Notes under the pieces: model-generated
Told to the model about the DNA's origin: nothing
The model's input: only the letters and a program-made list of their open reading frames with translations
The model's database searches: none
From: Leifsonia sp. Root1293
GTDB taxonomy: Bacteria > Actinomycetota > Actinomycetes > Actinomycetales > Microbacteriaceae
Assembly (NCBI RefSeq): GCF_001425325.1
Contig: NZ_LMEH01000001.1
Coordinates: 1,225,898 to 1,289,897 of the forward strand
Direction of reading: 5' to 3'
Length of the DNA stretch: 64,000 nucleotides
Position numbers and translations under genes: made by a program
Shown here: in pieces, positions 43,066 to 54,856 of the stretch
How the letters are laid out: every line of letters starts with the position of its first letter
Numbering within the stretch: position 1 is the stretch's first letter

Positions 43066-43279
43066 ATGAGCACTCGCAGTCGTCCTCGAGAGGTCGCTGC
43101 ACTGAGTGGGTCGCTGTCACACGCTGTTGAATTACCAAGACCGCATCCGCTCATGGAAGAACCGGATGCAGCCCTCAATCATACATCGCAAGCCCGGTGT
43201 TCTCCTACTCCAGTCGCGTGGACGCGGCCTAGAGTGATGGAGGCTCACGTCGACGACCGTGACCGGAGAGGATCCCTCC

Positions 43280-43936
43280 ATGACGACCATCACCGTGGCC
43301 GGCGAGGCCGAGATCGAGCGTGCGGCGGAACTGGGAACCGTTCGCCTGAGGGTCACCGCCGAAGGAGCGGATCGGCAGGAGGTCATCAAGCGTGCCGCCG
43401 GCATCCACAGCGCCGTCGTCGCCGGGATCGTGGCGCTCCACGAAGCAGACGACGCAGTTCTCACACGATGGGCGAGCGACGGCGTCACGGTGTCCTCTGC
43501 GCGGCCGTGGAACCAGGACGGCCGGCAGCTGCCCTTCGTCCACACGGCCGCAGCTGCGCTGACGGTCACCTTCGCCGACCCCGGAGCTCTCTCCGAGTGG
43601 CTCGGCTCGGTCTCGATGAACGACGGGGTGTTCGTCGACGGCGTGGAGTGGTCGCTCACCGAGCACACGACCGACGAGGTCACCGCCGATGCGCGTGAGA
43701 AGGCTGTGAAGTCGGCCGTGCGCGCGGCGGCGACCTATGCCGCGGCGCTCTCCCTCACCGGGCTGAAGCCTGTCGCCATCGCCGATCCCGGGCTGCTCGA
43801 CACCGGCGCTCCGCAGCCGGGATTCGCACCGATGGCAGCGTCGCTCCGCATGAAGGGGTCGGAACAGGCGATGGACCTGGCTCCCCGACCGATCACCATC
43901 GGCGCGACGGTGCACGTGCGCTTCGAGACCGTCTGA
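43280..43936 (+). CDS. SIMPL domain protein
   Basis: 218 residues. ITVAGEAEIERAAELGTVRLRV at the start and the beta-alpha repeat pattern with a C-terminal TIGATVHVRFE match the SIMPL (DUF541) fold. No signal peptide is visible, unlike most exported relatives such as YggE. Two BON-like halves are expected. The ATG at 43280 follows GGAGAGG. A TAGAGT box at 43231-43236 is a likely -10. Function unknown; some relatives affect oxidative stress or kinase signalling. Confidence 0.85.
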   Translation: MTTITVAGEAEIERAAELGTVRLRVTAEGADRQEVIKRAAGIHSAVVAGIVALHEADDAVLTRWASDGVTVSSARPWNQDGRQLPFVHTAAAALTVTFADPGALSEWLGSVSMNDGVFVDGVEWSLTEHTTDEVTADAREKAVKSAVRAAATYAAALSLTGLKPVAIADPGLLDTGAPQPGFAPMAASLRMKGSEQAMDLAPRPITIGATVHVRFETV

Positions 43937-43942
43937 GAGCAG

Positions 43943-46350
<2,408 letters not shown>

Positions 46351-46352
46351 GC

Positions 46353-46368
46353 AGTGCATTCTTGCACT
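46353..46368. promoter_or_regulatory. TetR operator at the TetR-MFS promoter
   Basis: Perfect dyad AGTGCA-TTCT-TGCACT, overlapping the predicted -10 box and transcription start of the TetR gene. Further direct copies of AGTGCA follow at 46377-46383 and 46389-46395, so additional dimers may bind upstream. Confidence 0.7.
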
Positions 46369-46395
46369 ACGGATGCCCCAGTGCAATTCAGTGCA

Positions 46396-47130
46396 TCAGC
46401 GTTCGACGAGAACCGTCTCCAGGTCGGCCAGCTCGTCGAGGGTCAGACCTGAGGCGAGCAGGTACTGCCGCACCGACCCGTGGTCTCGCTCGATCAGGTC
46501 GATGGTCGATGCGAGCGCTGCGGCCGGGCTGCCGCCCATCAGTGTGCGCAGTTCGGGCGTATCGGCCATGCCGTACTCGCCGATCATCGCGATCATGCCC
46601 TCGAGCCATGCGCCCGCGAGGTTGGCCTCGGTCGCCGCGTAGTCCTCCAGGACCAGCTCGCGGTCGACGCCGACCGCCAGCAGCGCGAGGGCGACGATGA
46701 CGCCCGTGCGGTCCTTGCCTGCGGTGCAGTGGACGAGGACGGCACCGTCACGGTGGTGGGCGATGGTGCGGATCGCCTCGATCACGACGGGGGCGTGCTG
46801 CGTCACGATGCGCTCGTAGAGCGCCTCCAGGGTGATCGTGTTCTCGGTGTGGGAGGCTCCGGAGCCCTCGAACACCGGAAGGGAGATCGTGTCGACGTCG
46901 AGCCCATCGATCGCATCCGGCATCGACGACGTCTCGAATCCGTCGCGCAGGTCGATGATGGTGTGCACGGCGAGGGCGCGCAGTGCGTCTCGCCCGGCGT
47001 CGTCGAGACGACCGAGGCCATCCGACCGCAGCAGGACTCCCGACCGCACGACCCCGTCGCGGGCGGGATAGCCGCCGACGTCGCGCAGGTTGTAGGTCCC
47101 GGGGACCTTGATGACCTCGTTCGCCGGCAT
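46396..47130 (-). CDS. Tyrosine/serine protein phosphatase, Y_phosphatase3 family
   Basis: 244 residues. NLRDVGGYPARDG at the start and the catalytic P-loop HCTAGKDRTG (Cys nucleophile, Arg) identify the PtpB/LipA-like family. These enzymes dephosphorylate phosphotyrosine, phosphoserine or phosphoinositides. There is no signal peptide, so it acts in the cytoplasm. It starts 3 bp after the smpB stop and may be co-transcribed with it. Confidence 0.93.
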   Translation of the reverse strand: MPANEVIKVPGTYNLRDVGGYPARDGVVRSGVLLRSDGLGRLDDAGRDALRALAVHTIIDLRDGFETSSMPDAIDGLDVDTISLPVFEGSGASHTENTITLEALYERIVTQHAPVVIEAIRTIAHHRDGAVLVHCTAGKDRTGVIVALALLAVGVDRELVLEDYAATEANLAGAWLEGMIAMIGEYGMADTPELRTLMGGSPAAALASTIDLIERDHGSVRQYLLASGLTLDELADLETVLVER

Positions 47131-47133
47131 TCT

Positions 47134-47610
47134 CTACTCCCCCAGGTGCTTGCGACTCGAGATGGCCCGGTCGGATTCGCGCTTGTCCTGGCGCTCGCGG
47201 AGCGCCTGACGCTTGTCGTAGTCCTTCTTGCCCTTCGCCACGGCGATCTCGACCTTGGCACGCCCGTCCGAGAAGTAGATCTTCAGCGGAACGAGCGTGT
47301 AGCCGCCCTCTTTGGTCTTGTGGCTGATCTTGATGATCTCCGCCTTGTGCAGCAGCATCTTGCGCTTGCGGCGAGGCGGGTGGTTGGTCCAGGTCCCCTG
47401 GCTGTACTCGGGGATGTGCACGGCGTCGAGCCACATCTCGCCGCCCTCGATGAAGGCGTAGCCGTCGACCAGGGAGGCGCGACCGGCACGCAATGACTTC
47501 ACCTCGGTGCCCGTGAGCACGAGGCCGGCTTCATAGGTCTCACCGATGAGGTAGTCGTGACGCGCCTTGCGGTTCGTCGCGACGACGTTCTCTCCGCGTT
47601 CCTTCGGCAT
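47134..47610 (-). CDS. smpB: SsrA-binding protein
   Basis: 158 residues. Conserved [41 protein letters not shown] and KGKKDYDKR (tmRNA-binding beta barrel), ending in the basic tail that enters the ribosome A site. The ATG at 47610 has GAGGAGG 4 nt upstream. Works with ssrA, 4.5 kb away on the same strand. Confidence 0.97.
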   Translation of the reverse strand: MPKERGENVVATNRKARHDYLIGETYEAGLVLTGTEVKSLRAGRASLVDGYAFIEGGEMWLDAVHIPEYSQGTWTNHPPRRKRKMLLHKAEIIKISHKTKEGGYTLVPLKIYFSDGRAKVEIAVAKGKKDYDKRQALRERQDKRESDRAISSRKHLGE

Positions 47611-47742
47611 GATTCCTCCTCCTCGGTGGATGGCACTGGGCGCCCGGCTCGGGCAGCCGTTCAGTCTAACGGATGCGGCAGGCCGCACTCGCGCACGGCC
47701 GCCACCGCGACCCGGAGCCGCGGATGAAGCACGCGCTGCTCG

Positions 47743-48396
47743 TCATGCCAGATGCATGCGGGCGTCAGCCGCGTCGATCAGGTGCGGGTCGTGGGAAGCG
47801 ACGAGCACGGCCACGTCGGCGTCACGCTGCGCGACGAGCAGATCGATGATGTCGTCGGCACTGGTGCGGTCGAGGCCTGCTGTCGGCTCGTCGACGATCA
47901 GCAGCTGCGGCGAGAGCAGCAGGGCTCTGGCGAGGGCGGCGCGCTGGCGTTCGCCGCCCGAGAGCTCGTCCGGGCGTGCCGACGCGCGATCGGCTATGCC
48001 CACCATCTCGAGCAGGCCCAGCGCCCGGTCTCCCAGTTCGCGCACACGTCGGGCGGGAACTGCAGGCACCAGAACATTCTCGAGAACGCTCATTCCCCCG
48101 ATCAACGAGCCTGCCTGGTCGAGGAAGCCGACCCTGTCGCGACGCAATCTGGTGACGGCGTCGTCGTCGAGTTCAGCCAGGTCGACGCCGTCCCAGCGCA
48201 CCCGGCCCTCGGTCGGTGCGACGAGTCCGGCCGCAACCCTGAGCACGCTGGTCTTGCCGGACCCGCTCCGTCCGGCCACGCAGTGCAGACGTCCGGGGCG
48301 CACGGTGATGTCGCACCCGGACACCAGGATCAGGGGCGCGTCGTGTTGCCGAGGGTAGGCGACTGTGACGTCGTCGAACTCGAGGACTGTGCTCAT
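47743..48396 (-). CDS. ABC transporter ATPase, MacB/LolD type
   Basis: 217 residues. Walker A GRSGSGKTS, signature ELSGGERQRAALARAL and Walker B LLIVDEPTAGLD are intact. MacB/LolD-type ATPases drive mechanotransmission by FtsX-like permeases rather than substrate channelling. Its start overlaps the stop of the permease by 4 bp, so the two form one transporter. Role unknown: peptide or lipoprotein export and cell-wall signalling are all possible. Confidence 0.92.
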   Translation of the reverse strand: MSTVLEFDDVTVAYPRQHDAPLILVSGCDITVRPGRLHCVAGRSGSGKTSVLRVAAGLVAPTEGRVRWDGVDLAELDDDAVTRLRRDRVGFLDQAGSLIGGMSVLENVLVPAVPARRVRELGDRALGLLEMVGIADRASARPDELSGGERQRAALARALLLSPQLLIVDEPTAGLDRTSADDIIDLLVAQRDADVAVLVASHDPHLIDAADARMHLA

Positions 48397-51275
48397 GGGG
48401 CTGTGGCTGCCTTCCTGGTGGCGAGGATCAGGAGCGCCACGACGGCGAGCCCGGCGATCAGGGCCGCCGACACCGCCGTGTCGATCCCCGCGAGCCCGGC
48501 CGTGTCGAGAACGAACCAGAGCACGTAGCAACCGAGCAGTGCGGCCGGGAGGCCGACGACGAGCACCTCGGACCTCTCGGCACGGCGGATGTCGCTGCCG
48601 ACCCAGCCGAGCTCTCGCAGTACGGCTCGCGATCGGGCGCGACCCTGCAGCGCCTGTCTCCGAAGGAGGATGGTGAGCAGCACCCCGGCGCCGACCCCCA
48701 CGAGACCCAGCGCGAGTTGCGGGGCGAGCACCTGCGCCGAGCCGAACGCTCCGACGAGGCTCGCTCCGGCGCCGGTCCTGCCGAGTCCGAGGCTGAGCAC
48801 GAAGCAGGCCGTCGTCGCTATGACGATGAGCACGGCGGCCGCATTGCCGAGGGCGACGCCGGCATCGCCGCGCACCAGCCGCAGGCCGAAGCCGGCGAGC
48901 GATTCCGCGCCGAGCCGCATCCGTCTGCGTGGACGCCGGGCAGCGGGGACGATCGGCTCGTCCGGCATCGATTCGTCGGGAAGCCCGTAGCCGTCGTACT
49001 CGTCGTGCGCCGGTGCGTTCGTCCAGCGCACCTCGGGCCGCTCCTGGGGGCGCTCCCGCAGCAGTTCGTCCGGCGTGGCGAGCCGCATCCGTTCTCCCGA
49101 CGATCCGGCGACCGCGCGGATGACGGCGATCACCACCACCGCCATCAGAACGGATGCGGTCGTCGAGAGCACGAGGGCGTCGTCGGCGGCCAGCAGCACG
49201 GCGACACCGCCGGCGAGCAGGAGTGCGGCGAGGACCGGCCACTGCTCGGCGAGACGCCAGCGCACGATGCGTCGGCGAGGCCATCCGACGGCGCGCAGAG
49301 TGGCGGCCTCCGACCGGCGCGTCCGCGCCGACGAGAGCGAGGCCACGGCGAACAGGGCCAGGGTCGCGGCGATCACCGTGGCCAGGAGGGAGAGGGTGGC
49401 GGCCGAGACGCTCGTTCCGAGGCGAGCGGCGGCGCCCAGGGCCGACCAGTGCTGCTCGACTGTTCCGAGCGGGCCGACGCTCTGCTCTCCGTCGGCATCC
49501 GTCGTACCGAAGGCGTAGCCGTCGACGGCCAGCTTCACCGTCTGCGGACTGGAGCCCGCGACGATGGTGGCGGCGAGGCCGAGCTTCTCGATCTCGTCGG
49601 CGACGGCGCCGACCTTCGCGACGCCGTCGCGGTCGTAGCGCTCGACCCCGCTCACGCGAACGCGTACTGCGTCGACGTCTCGGTCGTTCAGCGATTCGGA
49701 GAGTGCGCCGATGTCGGCGATGGCGGAGGTGCGCGCACCGACGAGACCGAGACCTCCGGCAGCAGGGAGCAGGTCGACGGGGTCGATCTCCCCACCCGTC
49801 GCATCCGCGACGAGCGAGGTCTTCGCCGGGTCGTAGGCGCCGAGCGGCACGTAGGAGAGCGGGTCGTCCGGCAGCGCGATGGCGTCGGCGTCGAAGTCCG
49901 CGATGGGCAGCATGAACGTCCCGCCGCTGTCGCCGGTCTGCTGCAGTTGCTCTGCCGCGACGGTGGCGTAGGTGGACTGGGCTCCCGGCGTGGTCCCGGG
50001 GCCCTTCTGGATCCAGTAGCTCGGGTCTCCGCCCCAGTAGATCTCCATCGAGGTGCCGAGATATCCCGTCGGTTCCAGGGTGCGAACGCCGTTCTTCTTC
50101 GTCGGTGCCGTCATCGTCGAGCGTGCGGCCTGTCCGAGGTACGCGCCGGCGTAGCCCTGCTCGCCGGGGACCGGAACGGCATCCGACTCCCCCAGCCACG
50201 GAAGCACCAGCGCGTGGGTGGAGAACGGATCGAGCAGCGACCGCACGTCGGCCCTGATGGTGCCGAGCGGCACGCCGGCGACTCCGGCGTCGTCGAGGCT
50301 CGGATCCACCCAGTACGCCGACGCCACGTCGGGCAGCTCTCCAGGTCCCATCCCCTCGACATCGACGCGCAACGAGAGCGGCACGTCCTTCACGGGCGCG
50401 ACCAGAACCGGGACGTACCGCGCCGGAGGGAAGATCTCCTCGGGCGGGCGCGGTTCCTGCCCGAGCTCCTTCTTCTTCGACACGTACTCCTGGTACTCGC
50501 CGCTGGACCTCCAGCCCGCGATACTCGCCTGCTGTTGCTCGAGGGCCTTGTCGATGATGCCGGAGAACTCGTCCTCCGGCCGCTGGGCACTCCATTCGGC
50601 CAGTTCATCGATCTCGTGCTGCGATCCCGCTCCGACGCTCACGAGCGGGTCCAGGAAGGCGCCCCCATCGCCGAGGAGTTCCTGCTCGGCAACGGGATCG
50701 ACGAGCGTGATCCTGGTCGGTGGGAGGGCGACGCCCGGAAGCTGGAACACGACCTTTCCGTCGATGACCGTGCTGGAGACGCTCGAGCCTGCTCCCATGT
50801 CGACGAGCGCATCGGTCGGCGATTCGTCCTGGATCATCGCCGTGTAGCGCATCTCCGTCGCCGGGTACACGTAACTGCAGTCGACGCTGATGCCGTCGAT
50901 CTCCGTCGTGCAGCCCTGATCGTCGTAGGCGCTGCGATCGACGGGGATCTCGCGCGGCGCGTTCGAGGTGTCGAGAGTGAGCCTGTAGATCTTCGACAGG
51001 GCCAGCCGCTCGCCGAGGCCGTCATCGGTCAGGTACTGCACGCGCAGCCTGTACTGCTGCGGATCGAGCGTGGTCTTCGATTCGTCGACGGGCGCGGCGA
51101 AGTCGAGCCTGGTCGAGTCGATGGAGGGCACGACGAGCTGCGAGATCGGCGCCGCCACGTCGACACCGTCGATCGCGCGGATGCGCTCCAGCTCGGCGAT
51201 CGGCATCCGTTCACTGTCGCCGATCAGCGTGTTCGGCGACAGCAGGTCGTCGTCGGCGGCCTTCGTCGACGTCAC
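48393..51275 (-). CDS. FtsX-like (MacB-type) ABC permease with large extracytoplasmic domain; start unresolved
   Basis: At least 960 residues: an extracytoplasmic region of about 600 residues, then FtsX-type helices (TLSLLATVIAATLALFAVAS, RTRRSEAATLRAVGWPRRRI) and a second permease block at the C-terminus. The coordinates given start at the only canonical codon in range (GTG at 51275). But the frame stays open for 73 more codons to the ftsX stop and encodes an obvious first helix (RDRLLAASVALLALTLLATA) needed for this family. There is no ATG, GTG or TTG in that stretch, so translation must begin at a non-standard codon, be coupled to ftsX, or the sequence contains an error. It pairs with the ATPase at 47743-48396. 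Confidence 0.83.
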   Translation of the reverse strand: MTSTKAADDDLLSPNTLIGDSERMPIAELERIRAIDGVDVAAPISQLVVPSIDSTRLDFAAPVDESKTTLDPQQYRLRVQYLTDDGLGERLALSKIYRLTLDTSNAPREIPVDRSAYDDQGCTTEIDGISVDCSYVYPATEMRYTAMIQDESPTDALVDMGAGSSVSSTVIDGKVVFQLPGVALPPTRITLVDPVAEQELLGDGGAFLDPLVSVGAGSQHEIDELAEWSAQRPEDEFSGIIDKALEQQQASIAGWRSSGEYQEYVSKKKELGQEPRPPEEIFPPARYVPVLVAPVKDVPLSLRVDVEGMGPGELPDVASAYWVDPSLDDAGVAGVPLGTIRADVRSLLDPFSTHALVLPWLGESDAVPVPGEQGYAGAYLGQAARSTMTAPTKKNGVRTLEPTGYLGTSMEIYWGGDPSYWIQKGPGTTPGAQSTYATVAAEQLQQTGDSGGTFMLPIADFDADAIALPDDPLSYVPLGAYDPAKTSLVADATGGEIDPVDLLPAAGGLGLVGARTSAIADIGALSESLNDRDVDAVRVRVSGVERYDRDGVAKVGAVADEIEKLGLAATIVAGSSPQTVKLAVDGYAFGTTDADGEQSVGPLGTVEQHWSALGAAARLGTSVSAATLSLLATVIAATLALFAVASLSSARTRRSEAATLRAVGWPRRRIVRWRLAEQWPVLAALLLAGGVAVLLAADDALVLSTTASVLMAVVVIAVIRAVAGSSGERMRLATPDELLRERPQERPEVRWTNAPAHDEYDGYGLPDESMPDEPIVPAARRPRRRMRLGAESLAGFGLRLVRGDAGVALGNAAAVLIVIATTACFVLSLGLGRTGAGASLVGAFGSAQVLAPQLALGLVGVGAGVLLTILLRRQALQGRARSRAVLRELGWVGSDIRRAERSEVLVVGLPAALLGCYVLWFVLDTAGLAGIDTAVSAALIAGLAVVALLILATRKAATAP

Positions 51276-51494
51276 CAGGATGTCGTAGGCCCCACGCCAG
51301 TGGTCATCGAGGGTCGCCTGCAGCGCGGTCGCGGCGGCACCCTGCAGACCCGCCGTTGCGAGCAGGGTCAGGGCGAGCAGGGCGACGGATGCCGCGAGCA
51401 GACGATCGCGCCCGAACCTGGCGAGAGCGCCGGGAACGCGCGGCGGAGAATCCGGTCGCCCTCGACCCGCAGCCCCGCGACCTCCGGACAGGGC

Positions 51495-52415
51495 CTAGAC
51501 CTTGAGGTACCGCGTGATCGCGAAATTGGCCGAGAACGCCGCCAGGATGATGCCGACGAGCAGCAGGATCGGCGCGACCACGAGCGCGCTTCCCTCCGTC
51601 ACGAACGACGTCAGCTGCAGGCGGTCCTTCAGCCAGCCCTGGATGAAGAAGTGCACGATGGCCCAGATGGCCCCACCCGCGAGCAGCGACCCGATGAGCG
51701 CCGCGAAGATGCCCTCGAGCACGAACGGCGTCTGGATGAACCTGTTGGACGCACCGACGAGGCGCATGATGCCGAGCTCACGCCGACGGGAGTACGCCGA
51801 CAGGCGGATCGTCGTGGCGATGAGCAGGGCGGCGGCGACCAGCATGATCGCCGCGATGGCGATGGCCGTGAAGCTGGCGGCGTTCAGCACGGCGAAGATC
51901 TGGTCGAGGTAGCTGCGCTGGTCGGTGACAGCCTCGACGCCGGGCAGGGCGGAGAGGCTCTCGACGAGCACGTCGGCTTGGGACACGTCCTTGAGGTTCA
52001 CCCAGTAGGTCTGGTTGAGCTGATCAGGAGTGACGTAGGCCGAGACCGGGTTGTCCTTGAACTGCTTCTGGAAGTTCTCGTAGGCCTGGTCGTGGTCCTC
52101 GAAGTAGAACTTCTTGATGAACGGCGACAGCGTCGGGCCTTCGAGTTCGGCCTTGATGGCCGCGAGCTGCTCCTCGTTCGCCTCACCGCCGACGCAGTTC
52201 TCGTTCGAGGAGCCCGAGATGTCGGTGCACATGTAGACGGCCACCTGGGCGCGGTCGTACCAGTAGTCCTTCATCTGGCCGATCTGCATCTGCATGAGCA
52301 CGGCCGTGCCCACGAAGGTGAGCGAGATGAAGGTGACGAGCACGACGGAGACCACCATGGAGGCGTTGCGTCGCAGGCCGTTCGCGGCCTCAGTGAGTAC
52401 GAGACCGAGTCTCAT
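51495..52415 (-). CDS. ftsX: Cell division ABC permease FtsX
   Basis: 306 residues, four helices with an extracellular loop (about residues 45-165) that in mycobacteria binds and activates the peptidoglycan hydrolase RipC. MRLGLVLTEAANGLRRNASM start and C-terminal NFAITRYLKV are typical. Its start overlaps the ftsE stop by 4 bp. Part of the conserved prfB-ftsE-ftsX order. Confidence 0.96.
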   Translation of the reverse strand: MRLGLVLTEAANGLRRNASMVVSVVLVTFISLTFVGTAVLMQMQIGQMKDYWYDRAQVAVYMCTDISGSSNENCVGGEANEEQLAAIKAELEGPTLSPFIKKFYFEDHDQAYENFQKQFKDNPVSAYVTPDQLNQTYWVNLKDVSQADVLVESLSALPGVEAVTDQRSYLDQIFAVLNAASFTAIAIAAIMLVAAALLIATTIRLSAYSRRRELGIMRLVGASNRFIQTPFVLEGIFAALIGSLLAGGAIWAIVHFFIQGWLKDRLQLTSFVTEGSALVVAPILLLVGIILAAFSANFAITRYLKV

Positions 52416-53527
52416 CGGGTCGGCCCAACTTCCTGCTCACCGGTGTCATTGGTCTTCGCACCCGGTGCCCTGAGGCCGAGCTTCTCGGCCAGGGTCAACG
52501 CGGGCACGTCACTCTCGGTCGCGACAGGCAGCACCGGCCGCGACATGGTCGTGGGCGGCGGCTCGACGGGAACGATGGGGATCGAGCTGGTCGCGGCGGC
52601 GGTGATCGCGGCGGCGGCATCCGTCACCTCATCGGTGACCTCCGGCTCGATGTAGAGAGGCTGCGCGTTCTCCATGACCGAGGTCGGCACCTTGGGAGCC
52701 GCGGCTGCTGGCGCCTGCTCGACGAGCGGAGTCTGGGCGACGGATGCGGCCCCACCGGCTCCGACCGCGACGGGAGCCTCGGCCGGGTGGACAACCGGCG
52801 CAGCGGGCGCTGACTGGCCGTCCTGCACGACGGGAATCGCCGTGGTGGCCCCGTAGCCGCCACGGCGCTCGTCGCGCACGATCTGGCCGGCCGAGAGCTC
52901 GATCACGCGGCGCTTCATCTGGTCGACGATGCCGGCCTCGTGCGTGGCCATGACGATGGTGGTGCCTGAGGCGTTGATGCGCTCGAGCAGGGTCATGATT
53001 CCGGCGCTGGTGACGGGGTCGAGGTTTCCCGTCGGCTCGTCGGCGAGGAGCACCTGGGGCTTGTTGACGATGGCGCGGGCGATGGCAACGCGCTGCTGCT
53101 CACCACCGGAGAGCTCGTGGGGCAGGCGCTGGGCCTTCTCCTCGAGTCCGACCATCTTGAGCGTGTCCGGCACGGCCTCCTGGATGAAGCCGCGCGACTT
53201 GCCGATCACCTGGAGGGTGAACGCCACGTTCGCCGCAACGGTCTTGTTCGGCAGCAGGCGGAAGTCCTGGAAGACGACCCCGAGATTGCGCCGGAAGTAG
53301 GGAACCTTGCGGTTCGAGATGGAGCCGAGGTCCTGGCCGAGCACGTGGATGGAGCCGGTGCTCGGCTTCTCCTCCTTGAGCATCAGGCGCAGACAGCTGG
53401 ACTTGCCAGAGCCCGAGGCGCCGACGAGGAACACGAACTCGCCCCGAAGAATCTCGAGGTCGATGCTGTTCAGCGCCGGCCTGCTGGTGCCCGGGTACTT
53501 CTTGGAGACGTTGTCGAAGCGAATCAT
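52412..53527 (-). CDS. ftsE: Cell division ATPase FtsE with long C-terminal extension
   Basis: 371 residues. The first about 220 are a full ABC ATPase (Walker A GASGSGKSS, signature LSGGEQQRVAIARA, Walker B LLADEPTGNLD, FtsE-type N-terminus MIRFDNVSKKYPG). Classic FtsE stops near residue 225; here about 150 residues follow, rich in Pro, Ala, Val and Thr, disordered, ending in a possible conserved motif, ALTLAEKLGLRAPG. The extension may recruit other division proteins; this is inference. ATG at 53527. Confidence 0.95.
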   Translation of the reverse strand: MIRFDNVSKKYPGTSRPALNSIDLEILRGEFVFLVGASGSGKSSCLRLMLKEEKPSTGSIHVLGQDLGSISNRKVPYFRRNLGVVFQDFRLLPNKTVAANVAFTLQVIGKSRGFIQEAVPDTLKMVGLEEKAQRLPHELSGGEQQRVAIARAIVNKPQVLLADEPTGNLDPVTSAGIMTLLERINASGTTIVMATHEAGIVDQMKRRVIELSAGQIVRDERRGGYGATTAIPVVQDGQSAPAAPVVHPAEAPVAVGAGGAASVAQTPLVEQAPAAAAPKVPTSVMENAQPLYIEPEVTDEVTDAAAAITAAATSSIPIVPVEPPPTTMSRPVLPVATESDVPALTLAEKLGLRAPGAKTNDTGEQEVGPTR

Positions 53528-53588
53528 TTCACTCGATGCTAAGCAGAGGACGCCGCAATGTCGCTAGCGACTCGCTCAGTCGGGCGTC

Positions 53589-54698
53589 CTAGTCTTCGGT
53601 CTTCTGCTTGCGCCACCGGATGCCGGCACCGATGAAGCCGTCGATCTCTCCGTCGAACACCTTCGAGGGGTTCCCCTCCTCGTAGTCGGTGCGCAGGTCT
53701 TTGACCATCTGGTACGGAGCGAGCACGTACGAGCGCATCTGGTCGCCCCAGCTGGCCGTGATGACGCCGGCGAGTTCCTTCTTCTGAGCCGCCTCGGCCT
53801 CCTTCTGGAGCAGGAGCAGCCGTGACTGCAGCACGCGCATGGCGGCGGCGCGGTTCTGGATCTGGCTCTTCTCGTTCTGCATCGAGACGACGGTGCCGGT
53901 CGGAAGGTGCGTGATGCGCACGGCGGAGTCGGTGGTGTTGACCGATTGGCCGCCGGGTCCGCTCGAGCGAAAGACGTCGACGCGGATGTCGTTCTCGGGG
54001 ATCTCGACCTCGCCGGCCTCCTCCATGAGGGGAATGACCTCGACGGCGGCGAAGCTGGTCTGGCGCTTGCCTGCCGCACCGAACGGGCTCATCCGCACCA
54101 GGCGGTGGGTGCCTGCCTCGACGCTGAGGGTGCCGAACGCATAGGGTGCCGCGACCTCGAAGGTCGCCGACTTGATGCCGGCCTCCTCCGCGTATGACGT
54201 GTCCATGACGGTCACGGGGTACTTGTGCTTCTCGGCCCAGCGCAGGTACATGCGGAACAGCATCTCGGCGAAGTCGGCGGCGTCCACTCCCCCGGCTCCG
54301 GAACGGATGGTGATGACAGCGGGGTAGGAATCCCATTCCCCGTCGAGCAGGGTCTGCACCTCGAGCTCGCCGATGACCTTCTGCAGGCTCACGAGTTCGA
54401 CCCTGGCCTCCTCGGCGCTCTCCTCGTCGCCGGCCTCGTTCGCCAGCTCGATGAGCACCTCGAGGTCGTCGAGTCGCGCGGCGACACTGGTCATCTTGGC
54501 GAGCTCGGACTGCCGGTGGCTGAGCGCGCTCGTGACGCGCTGGGCGTTCACCGTGTCGTCCCACAGGTCGGGAACGCCGGCCTCATCGCTGAGGCGGTCG
54601 ATCTCGGTGCGGAGGGCTTCGACATCGACGACGGAGCTGATGTCACCGAAGGTGACGCGCAACGCGGCGATCTGTTCAGAGAGATCAAGGTCAATCAT
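53589..54698 (-). CDS. prfB: Peptide chain release factor 2
   Basis: 369 residues; releases peptides at UGA and UAA. The catalytic GGQ is in [16 protein letters not shown] and the RF2-specific SPF recognition motif in [14 protein letters not shown]. The reading frame is continuous from ATG at 54698, with no programmed +1 frameshift site near codon 25 such as regulates prfB in E. coli. Actinobacteria generally lack that device. First gene before ftsE-ftsX. Confidence 0.97.
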   Translation of the reverse strand: MIDLDLSEQIAALRVTFGDISSVVDVEALRTEIDRLSDEAGVPDLWDDTVNAQRVTSALSHRQSELAKMTSVAARLDDLEVLIELANEAGDEESAEEARVELVSLQKVIGELEVQTLLDGEWDSYPAVITIRSGAGGVDAADFAEMLFRMYLRWAEKHKYPVTVMDTSYAEEAGIKSATFEVAAPYAFGTLSVEAGTHRLVRMSPFGAAGKRQTSFAAVEVIPLMEEAGEVEIPENDIRVDVFRSSGPGGQSVNTTDSAVRITHLPTGTVVSMQNEKSQIQNRAAAMRVLQSRLLLLQKEAEAAQKKELAGVITASWGDQMRSYVLAPYQMVKDLRTDYEEGNPSKVFDGEIDGFIGAGIRWRKQKTED

Positions 54699-54786
54699 GT
54701 TGGTGCCAGCCTACCGGGGACCCGGCGGCGCCGAGATCGGGCAGACGGCATGATCGGCTCCGAAGTTGCCCCTCGGCCTATTGCCG

Positions 54787-54801
54787 GTGAGCAATGCTCA
54801 C
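54787..54801. promoter_or_regulatory. Candidate operator between prfB and the secreted propeller gene
   Basis: Dyad GTGAGC-AAT-GCTCAC, 56 bp before the start of the secreted-protein gene, immediately followed by CTATGCT, a possible -10. No adjacent regulator gene identifies the binding protein. Confidence 0.4.
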
Positions 54802-54856
54802 TATGCTCGGAGGACGACACCCGAGTCGATGACACGCCTGAAACCGAGGCATTCTG

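Noticed and set aside
48717-52655. Very long (over 1300-codon) plus-strand open frame across ftsE, ftsX and the ABC permease
   Set aside because: A high-GC antisense artefact: stop codons are rare in this phase, the composition is Arg/Asp/Gly-rich, and the minus-strand genes are unambiguous.
53589-54698. Programmed +1 frameshift in prfB
   Set aside because: The frame is continuous from the ATG and no in-frame TGA with an SD-like stretch occurs near codon 25.
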